From positions 1,601,001 through 1,665,000 of the forward strand of contig JAFFSR010000351.1 of NCBI GenBank assembly GCA_017163975.1: a DNA stretch of 64,000 nucleotides. The letters run 5' to 3'. Shown piece after piece: positions 55,436 through 64,000 of the stretch. The position numbers were made by a program, and so were the translations under genes. The notes under the pieces were generated by a model. That model had not been told where the DNA came from. It saw only the letters and a program-made list of their open reading frames with translations, and searched no databases. Within the stretch, counting starts at the first letter, position 1, and each line of letters begins with the position of its first letter. This DNA comes from Anastatus disparis. Its lineage: Eukaryota; Arthropoda; Insecta; Hymenoptera; Eupelmidae.

Positions 55436-55812
55436 GAGGAGGTCGAGTATATATGTCCTATTGTAATCAAAAAATTGATTTTTTTACAAAAACTAATAAT
55501 TTTAGCAAAAAAAGAGAAAGCCCCATCTTGTATCATAAAAGCAATATTTTCTTTAATTAGGAAAAAATTTTTTTTATCGATTCCTTTTGAAAAAAACCTT
55601 GAAAAACATAAAATATCGAGGTTTGGATGGACAATTCAGTTTTTCAAAGTTTTCTTTGAAACGAAGCGATAAAAATAATTTTTTTCTCATAAGAGAAAAT
55701 ATTGCTTTTAGTATACGAGATGGGGCTTTCTTCTTATTTTTGCTACAATCATAAGGTTTTGCAGAAAATTGAATTTTTTTATTATAAAAGGATAGAGATG
55801 TACGACCTGCTA
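55436..55812. mobile_element. TTAA-flanked fold-back MITE
   Basis: 377 bp flanked by TTAA at 55432-55435 and 55813-55816. Ends: GAGGAGGTCGAGTATATATG and, complemented, TAGCAGGTCGTACATCTC. The arms share AGCCCCATCTYGTAT and AGCAATATTTTCT in inverted orientation, as does the element at 41127-41510. No coding capacity. Confidence 0.85.
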
Positions 55813-56147
55813 TTAATAAAATACCGTGAAAATTATTTATGATTCTCAGTAACGATCTTGAAGTTATAAAAAAATATACATATTATTAAATTTTTTTAAC
55901 TCTTGAAATAGTTAAGCATACCATGGAATTGTTTGATAGTGGAAATAAAGCCATTTTACACGACTAAGCTATAAATTTTTTTGTGAATAAATACAATAAA
56001 TCGCACTAATTTATTAATACTAGGCAATTTTTCAGTTTATTAATAAGTTAATTTAATTAATACTATGATATGCCCTTCAAAAATCACTATTCAATATATT
56101 AGAAATTCATAAAGAATCTGAAGAAGTCATAATCATATTTTTTGATA

Positions 56148-56533
56148 TATGGGGATATCCACAAAACTTTTAATTGTCTAGTAACAGGTCATATTACAGC
56201 TGTTACTGGGTTACCGCATGATGCACATTGTTTAAACTAGGTTCAAATCTTTTGTGCTGTCCTGTAACTCTATTTCTGATGTATTTTGTAAATGTTTAAC
56301 AAACGGCGCAGTAGATATTTCTATGAAACATTCATTTTTACACATAAAAAATTACCGTAATTTATCTTATGTGTAAATTTACTTTTTATAGAATTATCTG
56401 CTGCGCCGTTTGTGGCACATTTACAAAATACATCAGAAATAGAGTTACAGGATAGTACATAAGATTATAACCTAGTTTAAATAATGACCTGTTACTAGAG
56501 AATTTAAAGTTGGATGGATATCCCCATATAATA
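56148..56533. mobile_element. Fold-back MITE, TA-type flanks
   Basis: A near-palindrome of about 385 bp with ends TATGGGGATATCCA and GGATATCCCCATA. The arms carry TAGTAACAGGTCAT, TAACTCTATTTCTGATGTAT and AACGGCGCAG with inverted partners. A TA target duplication fits, but AT-rich flanks prevent certainty. Confidence 0.8.
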
Positions 56534-56660
56534 CCATAGTGGTACACATGAAATTGGAAAGGTTCTAAAAATATATAAATTACAATAACTTTTCTGATGA
56601 GGATATATTATTCAGATTAATATTATTTTTAAAATTAGATAACATTATTTTTATTTTTAA

Positions 56661-57620
56661 GAGCATGACGAAGCTTCCAGTCTTCTAATAATATTTCCAA
56701 TCCCAAGTTATGAATAAACAATGCGTTTAATAACATTTTTTTGCGACAAAGAAAAAATTTGTAAGATTCAACTCGAGTGCGGACAACTCAAGAAACCCAC
56801 GAAAATACTACATAAAAAGTAATAATACAAACTTTCAATGTAACGTATTTTAAGATTAGGTTTGTCGAGCTTGATATAATTTCCAATCCAAGTTCATAAA
56901 AAATTTACAAGTTTAAATGATTTTTTATTTTAACAAAAATTATTGTATTAACATAGCTTTAGTGCGGACAAGTCATTATATTTGTTTTTCTCATCCGTGC
57001 TGAGTAAGCGGCCTATAGCGCATGCGTTTTCGGGGTAGTAAGTAGCTAATAGCGCGCGCTGCGTGTGTTGTTTTTTGAGGGCGTGTGTTTCACAGCTATG
57101 TATAATATTATTTTGTATTAAATCACGTAAATACGTTACATTCTGTAAAATAATGTCACGCAAAAGCGTTAATTAATGTAAAATCGCAAAGGTTTATACA
57201 AGCGCAGCGCCCTCATACTGTATCTCATCGACCATATGATGAATTTTATATTCTATCTCGCTTTAACCTCTGACAAAGTAAATCGTATCATCTATTCTTG
57301 TATTATTTTTACATTAACGAAATCGTAATTATTCCGTATAAACGTGAAATTGGTGAACTAAAAAGTATGTAATTTAATTACAAATAATAGTACCAAAAAG
57401 TATTGAAATATACTATTGCGAGTCAGTCGTACGGCAGATATGAGAGAGAGAGAGAGTCTCGGGCAATGGCGCTATTCGCTACGCTCATGCGCCAACTTGC
57501 CCTCGTGCGCAATAGTCAACTAAACCTTACTCGTTACACAATATACTATTAATTTACGAATTTAAAATGATATTAATGAAATAAAAAAAGCAAAACTTGA
57601 TTGCTGTAGCTCCAACATCA
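56661..57620 (+). pseudogene. Third Helitron relic (spacer region) inside the hAT element
   Basis: 56661-56988 matches the protease-to-Rep spacer of the two larger copies: GAGCATGACGAAGCT, ACAATGCGTTTAATAA, AGTGCGGACAACTCAAG and GCGGACAAGTCATTATATTT. The match resumes at about 57549 (AATTTACGAATTTAAAATG, then AAAAAAAGCAAAACTTGATT) after a 560-bp insertion with CpG-rich parts (56989-57548). No coding part of the Helitron is kept, so this is a small non-coding fragment. Confidence 0.72.
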
Positions 57621-59389
57621 GATAAATATTACGGAAAGAAACATAATGAATCACCCAAATTCACAATTTTATAAATTACAACTGAATCACTGGAAAAATA
57701 GTTGCATACAATAGACTTTTCCAAATTTTATGAGTAACGGCTTAACGGAACGATTCGGAAAACTTGAAACATTTATCAATTTTCATTTCATAATAGTTCT
57801 TAAACATTCTTTAAAGACTGGAAAAATATTTGTTCCGATTCTTTTAGAAATTTTCGGGTCATTTTAACGAGGATATAACTGATGATGATGTAACAAAATT
57901 CAACTGCAATAATCACAAATTTTCCAATCGAAAACGTTTCCATAAATAATTTCCATAACTTTATAATTTCCGCGAAAATAATCATAATCTTCATAATTCT
58001 GCAAAAATGACGATTTATATTGACTTTTTTCATAAATTTAAGTAACTTATAGAAATTTTCTCAAATTCAATTTACTTGTTTTTGTCATAAAAAACGAAAG
58101 ATAATTAGTCTCAAAGCAGACTTAACGTAGGTAAATATTATTTTTTTATATACGCTTTTCTTATATTCGCCTTCATGTCTGTTTGCATGTTTGTCTGTCT
58201 GTAATCAAATCTTGCGCACTCGATTTCAGGCACTTTTTGACAGATATAAATTCTGACAATTGGCATAGACTTTGGTCTTGGATGACAATACAATAATCAG
58301 TTGTCATTTTGGTACCTGGACATCCAGGTCGATGATAATGGGTGTGAAAAGTCATCTCCGAGGAAGTATAAATGGGGAGGCTTTCTTTGGGTCAAGGCGA
58401 GTTTCTCGGGGTTTTCAGGGTTGCTAAAACCGAATTTGAGATCAAACAATTGCCACAAAGTGATGCACGTTGTCCAGAATACGCATGGACGTCGTCTCCG
58501 AGGAAGTACAAGTGGGGAGGCTTTCTCTGGGTCGAGGTGGGTTCCCCGGGGGATTTCGGGGCTGCTAAAACCTAATTCAAGGTTTGAAAGTGAATCTATA
58601 ATGCATAATAATGATTTAGGATAAAGAGGTCGAACTGGAGTACCAAGTCGCCGATAACGGATGTACCTGAGTGTAATCTTCGATGTTTGATGAAAAAATG
58701 TTAAAATTATTCACTAATTACAATAGTAATATGCTTTCTCGAAGTTAAATTTCGCTGGCATTATTCGAACGAAAAATTCATAAATTAGTAGGGATACTAC
58801 CGCAAATTTATATGCGAGATGATTTGTATGAATGATCTTTATATATGGGTATCGACTACGAGTAAATCAACATATTTCATGGAACTTGCATGAATCTTAA
58901 ACAATTGTTCTTTTAAAATCTTTTTATTTCCGAGTATTCTCCAACCTAATCAAACAACCTTAGAATCGAAATCTAAAAGAATCTCCAAGTTTCATTTGAC
59001 GTAGTCCTTGCAAATATCTGTAAACTTTATAATCGGTATGGAAAATTTCAAAATTCATTCATATAGACGATTTCCAGGTAGCCAGGATCACCTGGATATT
59101 GTGAGATGTCATCTCGGGAAACGTACATGTTATTAATAAATAATGGCTAAATTTCAAAAGATATTCTTGTAGACAATGTTTATCTTACTCGGAACATCCA
59201 TGTTTGGCTAGATAACATTTGAAACAACTTCAAAGTAGTTATTAAACTATAAGTTGAATTTCAAAAGTTTTAGCTGTAGATGATGTTTAAGTTGTCATTA
59301 ACACCTAGGTATCCAAAGACGGCGATCGTGGGTGCCACAGCATGATAAATAACTATTTTTTAAATATTGTCTACATCTACAAGGTAAAG

Positions 59390-59394
<5 letters not shown>
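57621..59394. other. Central hAT segment with a 140-bp duplication
   Basis: AT-rich without a recognisable gene. At 58351-58490 and 58491-58580 a roughly 140-bp GC-richer unit is repeated (TCTCCGAGGAAGTA, TGGGGAGGCTTTCT, GTTGCTAAAACC / GCTGCTAAAACC). Weaker relatives of the surrounding words (CATCCAGGTCGATGATAATG, CCAGGATCACCTGGAT) occur at about 58320 and 59095. Frames at 58301-58624 come from this repeat and show no domain. Confidence 0.5.
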
Positions 59395-59443
<49 letters not shown>

Positions 59444-59796
59444 TATAAAGTTAAATATGTGTTTGTATGTGTGCGCGTGTGCGTGTGCGTATGAGTTCAA
59501 ATTAAATGTTCCATATAAGCTTGAATAAACCTGTGTGTGTACGTGCGATTCTACATGAAATGTCCCTTATGTATATATATATATGTTTATATCATGCTTG
59601 TAAGTTGACATGAAAAGTCCCACGTACATGAACGCGTGTGTGCATGCATGCGAATTGACATGAAACGTCTCATATATATAAACCTAAGGGTACTTAGATA
59701 GGTGTGTACAAGTTGTCATGAAATGTCCCATATATATATAGAAAAACCTGTGCTTGCGAGTACGTGTAAGTTGACATGAAATGTCCATATATATAT

Positions 59797-59839
<43 letters not shown>

Positions 59840-60112
59840 AAATTGCGGGTGAACGTGAGCAATTTGATATGGAATGGACCATATATACATATGCAAAAAC
59901 CTGTCAGTAAGGTCGTACATGAGTTGACATGAAGAGTCGCATGTATATAAAAGCGTGTATGCATGAATGCAAATTGACATGAAACGTCGCATATATGTAA
60001 ACCTGAAGGAACTCGGATAGGTGTGTGAGAGTTGTCATGAAATGTTCCATATATATAGAAAAGCCTGTGATTATGAGTACATACGAGTTGACATGAAATG
60101 TCCCATATATAT

Positions 60113-60172
<60 letters not shown>

Positions 60173-60714
60173 CCTGTGTGTGTGCATGCGCATTGGCATG
60201 AAATGTCCCATATATATAAACCTGTATGTGCGTGCGTTGAAATTTACAGAAAAAATCCCATGTATATCAACGTGTGTGTGTATGAATGAAAATTGACACG
60301 AAACGTCCCATGTATGAAAACCTGAGAACTCGGATAGGTGTGTGAGAGTTGTCATGAAATGTTCCATATATATAGATAAGCCTGTGATTATGAGTATGTA
60401 CAAGTTGACATGAAATGTCCCACATATATATATATAATGCTGTGGGTGTGTATGTGTGCGTGCGCATTGGCATGAAATGTCCCATATATATAAACCTGTA
60501 TGTGTGTGCGTTGAAATTTACATAAAAATCCCATGTATATTAACGTGTGTGTGCATGAATGAAAATTGACATGAATCGTCCCATATATGCGAACCTGAAG
60601 GAACTCGGATAGGTATGTGAGAGTTGTCATGAAATGTTCCATATATATAGAGAAGCCTGTGATCATGAGTACGTACGAGTTGACCCGAAATGTCCCATGT
60701 ATATATATATATAT

Positions 60715-60811
<97 letters not shown>

Positions 60812-60913
60812 CCTGTGTGTGTGCATGCGCATTGGCATGAAATGTCCCATATATATAAACCTGTCTGTGGGTGCGTTCGAATTGACGTGGAATGTCCCAC
60901 GTATGTATGTATG

Positions 60914-60984
<71 letters not shown>

Positions 60985-61098
60985 ACTTGTCTGTATGTGT
61001 GCGTTTGGGTCGACACGAAAGGTTGCATATATATGAGCCCAGGTGCGTATGTATGTGCGCGTCCACATCTGTTTTTCTATATACATATATATGATAAA
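59395..61098. repeat. Dyad-containing TA/TG-rich array, right hAT arm
   Basis: The inverted counterpart of 51111-53045: units read GACATGAAATGTCCCATATA, then ACCTGTGTGTGTG and GCATGCGAATTGACATG. The outermost unit (CAACTTGTCTGTATGTGTGC to CCACATCTGTTTTTCTATAT, 60982-61085) mirrors 51130-51240 closely. Long (TA)n tracts at about 60728-60808 and 60920-60982 are included. Open frames on both strands (59684-61122) are repeat artefacts. Confidence 0.93.
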
Positions 61099-61104
61099 AA
61101 TTCC

Positions 61105-62180
61105 TCTAAAACGTTTAATTAAAAAGGAATTATGGAATTTTTAATTAAAGCCCTCGAATTCACAAATCATAATCATAACTGACGCTTTTTCAATTCACGA
61201 TTACATTTTGATTTCTTAATTGAAATTTATTTAATTAAGGATTCCTTTTGATTTTGGAATTAAAGCCCTTTCAATTCACGATTAAATTTTGATTTCTTAA
61301 TTTTTTTTTTTTTTTTTTTTTTTCGCTTTCTTTTACCCTGTGGCCCACGGCTAACTATCTTACTGTTATGCGTGGCCACCTCTACCACCTTTGTGTGGAG
61401 GTGCTCCTATCTATTTTTATTTTTTCCGATACAACAATGTTTTTTCGCCGCAACTATATTTTTGTTATAAACTAACTAAAGTACTTAACTTAATTAGTTC
61501 CCACATCCCCGAGAAGTCTACGGACTGCCGCGTTCCTAGAACAGTCGGTAAGTAGATTTCTACGGTAGATTCCTGCATTTGCCCAGGCCTAAGCCTGTGA
61601 CGTAGGGAAAACTCCCCCAGGAGAAAACCTACGCCAGGAATATTTACCCATCGCGCTCAGAAGTTCTTTTTCCGATGAAAAAACGTCTGAAAAAAATTTC
61701 AGGTGTTTTCACCGGGAATCGAACCCCCGACCACTCGGAGCGAATGTGTAGAGACCGTATAAGGCGTATGCCTTAGCCGGTTACGCCACAGACGCTCTTT
61801 TGATTTCTTAATTGAAATTTATTTAATTAAGAATTCCTTTTGATTTTGGAATTAAAGCCCTTTCAATTCACGATTACATTTTGATTTCTTAATTGAAATT
61901 TATTTAATTAAGGATTCCTTTTGATTTTGGAATTAAAGTCCTTTCAATTCACGATTAAATTTTGATTTCTTAATTGAAATTTATTTAATTAAGAATTCCT
62001 TTTGATTTTGTAATTAAAGCCCTTTCAATTCACGATTACATTTTGATTTCTTAATTGAAATTTATTTAATTAAGAATTCCTTTTGATTTTTTAATTAAAG
62101 CCTTTTTAATTCACGATTAGATTTTGATTTGTTAATTAAAATATTTTTAATTATTAATTCAAAAGGAATTGTTAATTAAA
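61105..62180. repeat. 81-bp tandem repeat, right hAT arm, split by a SINE
   Basis: Six inverted copies of the 81-bp unit seen at 50617-51105. Copies of TTCAATTCACGATTA begin at about 61188, 61270, 61862, 61943, 62024 and (as TTTAATTCACGATTA) 62105. Between the second and third lies a 497-bp SINE. Confidence 0.95.
61301..61797 (-). repeat. Longer tRNA-derived SINE inserted in the 81-bp array
   Basis: On the minus strand it starts with a tRNA-like head. GAGCGTCTGTGGCGTAACCG begins at 61797, and GGTTCGATTCCCGG forms the B box near 61712. A body of about 400 bp follows (CCTGGCGTAGGTTTTCTCC, GGCCACGCATAACAG), then a poly(A) tail, seen as T23 from 61301. The 14-15-bp target duplication TTTTGATTTCTTAA lies at 61287-61300 and 61798-61811, both within the host repeat. 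It is a different family from the SINEs at 247 and 55109. Confidence 0.88.
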
Positions 62181-62264
62181 TAAAACTCTAATTACGAATT
62201 CAAAAAGGATTTGTGAATTAAAATTTATTTAAAGCCCAAAATGATTTAAATATTTGCAACCCTG

Positions 62265-62272
62265 GTATAAAT
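62265..62272. other. Right 8-bp target duplication of the hAT element
   Basis: GTATAAAT directly after the terminus GCAACCCTG, matching 50469-50476. Confidence 0.93.
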
Positions 62273-62337
62273 ATACTAAAATTAGGAGCACACTCGTTAA
62301 TAAGACCGGCATAATACAAGCCATCTAGTGTTTTTTG

Positions 62338-63070
62338 AGCTTATATAAAAATTAAACAAAAAAAAACCAAAATAATATGAAGAAAAATTAGAAAATACTA
62401 AGATAACCAAATTGAAATTCAATTATTTAAAAATTAAAGAAAAACAACCTAATAAATATTAAGAAAAATTTAAAAATACTAAAAGAACAAAAATGAAATC
62501 AAAGATAAAAAAGGGTACTGATAGAACGGAATAAATACGTATAAATAAAGTTACACATAAGAAAAAAGCTTACATAAAAATAAAAGAAGGACAACCAAAT
62601 AAATATAAAAAAATTGGAAATATTAAGATATAAAAAATAAAATCAATTGAAAAAAGAGATACTAATAACTTAAAAAAAATTGCATAAAAAAGAAAAATTA
62701 CGCAAAAAAGAGACTTATAGAAAAGTTATTAGTGAACAATATAATGAATATGAGAGAATGATATAAATTTAAATTCCAAAATTGGGAAATGCCGAAATTA
62801 TTGAGAAAACACAAGTAAAAAATGATTGTTACCAATTAAAAGAATCACACACAAGGTGTAAACAAATAGAAATTGATGACAATAAACATGTTAATAATGA
62901 TACTACAATAAATAAACCAATAGATGAAAAAAAACGAAAATATAAATATGATTCTTATTAATTAAAGATATTATTTATTGAGTGTAAACGATTAAAAATT
63001 GAAGAAAATAATTATAATGAAAATTACAATAATAATTATAATAACAATTATGATATTGTATTGAACAAAG
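62338..63070 (+). pseudogene. Coiled-coil repeat region of Helitron gene, copy 2 (right part)
   Basis: This resumes the array broken at 45834. AGCTTATATAAAAATTAA is followed by EKLENTK-type, YLKIKEKQP-type and further repeats, then the region matching 16251-16534 (REKLRKKETYRKVISEQYN-like, LKESHTRCKQIEIDDN). It has stops. The next part (63001-63085) joins early linker sequence to DFSNCCHKGEVELLE-like sequence, so about 200 bp present in copy 1 (16690-16860, with the CVYC finger) is deleted. Confidence 0.65.
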
Positions 63071-63084
63071 TTATTGGTACAACA

Positions 63085-64000
63085 ATAAAGATTTCTCCAA
63101 TTGTTGTCACAAAGGTGAAGTAGAATTGTTAGAAAATATTCCTTACCCAGAACAATGAAAGTTTTTAGCAGCTGAATTAACGGAAGAAATTATTGATTTT
63201 CAACGAAATGTAAGATAGTACAATGATGCTTCAGCATTCGCAAATTTTGGTGCTAATTTTGGTACATTGCCAGGTATAGGACCACAAGTTATTAGAATAT
63301 GTGGACAAATTTACCATAATGTATATGCGTTCCATCCTAATGAAGATGAAGCACGTAAATATGGACAATTATATATTTTAGATAATGAAATGGCAACGAT
63401 CGAACGGAATAAGTTTAATATAAATTTGACATCATTAAAACATTTAGATATCTTGATAAGAGACATTGACCCCTATGCTAAAGCCTATAAAATGATGCAT
63501 AAAGCAGAAGAAGAAGAACTACAATGATGTGCAAAAATCTATTGTCCTTCAAGAACTGTTACTATGTCTTATTCCGCAATAATAATTTGGATAAAAAAAG
63601 ATATAATCTACCTACCTGTAATAAAGTTGCAATAGTATATGTTGGAGAAGACGATCTTCCTCCTATTGAACGTAATATTGTCATTTACTCTAAGTATCAT
63701 AAACCAATTAGTATACCGACAATTAGTAAACATACAGATCCTATGACATATCCGCTTATTTATTCTAATGGTGGTTTTGGATGGATGCCAAATATGAAAA
63801 ATAAATTTGGAAAATCTAATATTTTAAATTTAAAATTCCATAATGATAGATTTAGTGTTAGAAATGAATTTAATCCGTTCCTTAATTTGGGAGAATTATC
63901 TCAATAGTTCATTATTGATGCGTTTGAAAAAGTTGAAACCTCCAGATTAGATTTCATACGAAAAAACCGAAACGTATTAAGAAGTGATTGTTACAAAGGT
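63085..64000 (+). pseudogene. Helitron Rep nuclease, copy 2, runs off the window
   Basis: Blocks in order: CHKGEVELLE, YNDASAFANFGANFGTL, RICGQIYHNVYAFHPNED, GQLYILDNEMATIERN, HLDILIRDIDPYAKAYKMM, then in another frame VYVGEDDLPPIERNIVIY, HTDPMTYPLIYSNGGFGW, LKFHNDRFSVRNEFNPFL, and FIRKNRNVLRSD at the window end. Stops near 63156, 63214 and 63905 and a frameshift near 63525 inactivate it. It aligns with 16880-17763 of copy 1, and the catalytic HUH part would lie beyond 64000. Confidence 0.88.

Larger units (their letters stand above)
50477..62264. mobile_element. Giant hAT-type element, 11.8 kb, with mirror-image repeat arms
   Basis: The termini are CAGGGTTGCG and TTGCAACCCTG, with an 8-bp target duplication GTATAAAT. 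Both are hAT hallmarks. Only the first 9 bp of the terminal repeats are perfect, but about 2-2.5 kb at each end is an imperfect inverted copy of the other. From the outside in, each arm has an AT-rich subterminal part, six 81-bp repeats, and a long array of TA/CA-rich units with GGGACATTTCATGTC. The central 6.3 kb (53046-59394) has MITEs, a SINE, a Helitron relic and unassigned AT-rich sequence, and I recognise no hAT transposase. It is probably a non-autonomous element enlarged by array growth and nested insertions. It lies in the 5' UTR of LINE 2. Confidence 0.88.
45835..62337 (-). mobile_element. Minus-strand LINE (LINE 2) inserted in the Helitron, itself carrying an hAT element
   Basis: The LINE 3' end on the plus strand starts with a (TTTA)n tail at 45835-45855. 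Its 5' UTR is split by the hAT element: 50325-50476 on one side and 62273-62337 on the other. AGCTTA lies at both junctions with the Helitron array (45829-45834 and 62338-62343), a short target duplication. Removing the hAT element and the MITE at 47329-48004 leaves a LINE of about 4.0 kb with ORF1 and ORF2. It belongs to the jockey/CR1 side of the LINEs by motif pattern. Confidence 0.85.

Noticed and set aside
59684..61122. Open frames rich in Tyr and Ile, right hAT arm
   Set aside because: Same cause as in the left arm; no coding signal.
61700..61797. A functional tRNA gene on the minus strand
   Set aside because: The head is part of a 497-bp SINE with target duplications, and the predicted loops are too irregular for a working tRNA.

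Overview
This window is eukaryotic, from an AT-rich animal genome, most likely an insect. The evidence is the mix of elements: BEL/Pao LTR retrotransposon, CR1/jockey-like LINEs, Helitron-like element, tRNA-derived SINEs, many fold-back MITEs and long (TA)n and (TG)n tracts. A parasitoid hymenopteran would fit, but that is a guess. I found no host gene, intact tRNA or rRNA. Nearly everything recognisable is a transposable element or a relic of one, often nested. Many open frames in the window are artefacts of microsatellites.

Left part (1-14,600). A tRNA-derived SINE (247-448) and a TTA-flanked fold-back MITE (467-900) precede a complete LTR retrotransposon at 3090-9711, on the minus strand. 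Its two 923-bp TG...CA LTRs are nearly identical and its 5-bp target duplication (GAACC) is perfect. Its gag and pol are BEL/Pao type and badly broken. An LTR-like insertion with 4-bp duplications follows (9791-12163), then a 1-kb fold-back element and a TTAA-flanked MITE.

Middle part (14,600-31,000). This is a plus-strand Helitron-like element. Its order is a Ulp1-like cysteine protease, a spacer, a coiled-coil array of about 49-residue repeats, a Rep (HUH) nuclease and a PIF1-type helicase. Later insertions cut it apart: an 8.5-kb LTR-flanked element that itself carries a 4.6-kb LINE, a TTA-flanked MITE, and a TTAA-flanked element holding an odd GGGCCC-rich array.

Region 31,000-43,540. AT-rich sequence with fold-back elements, a 0.4-kb (TG)n/(GTGC)n microsatellite and scrambled LINE fragments.

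Right part (43,541-64,000). A second copy of the same Helitron runs off the window end. It is interrupted by a minus-strand LINE (45,835-62,337). That LINE is split in its ORF2 by a MITE (47,329-48,004) and in its 5' UTR by an 11.8-kb hAT-type element (50,477-62,264). The hAT element has 8-bp target duplications (GTATAAAT), CAGGGTTGC termini, mirror-image 81-bp subterminal arrays, and mirror-image kilobase arrays built on a short dyad, GACATTTCATGTC. A SINE sits inside one 81-bp array, and the interior holds more MITEs, another SINE and a third Helitron relic.

The nesting gives a relative order for the right side: Helitron first, then the LINE, then the hAT element, then the SINE inside the hAT arm. 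All coordinates and target duplications were read by eye; no database search was possible.
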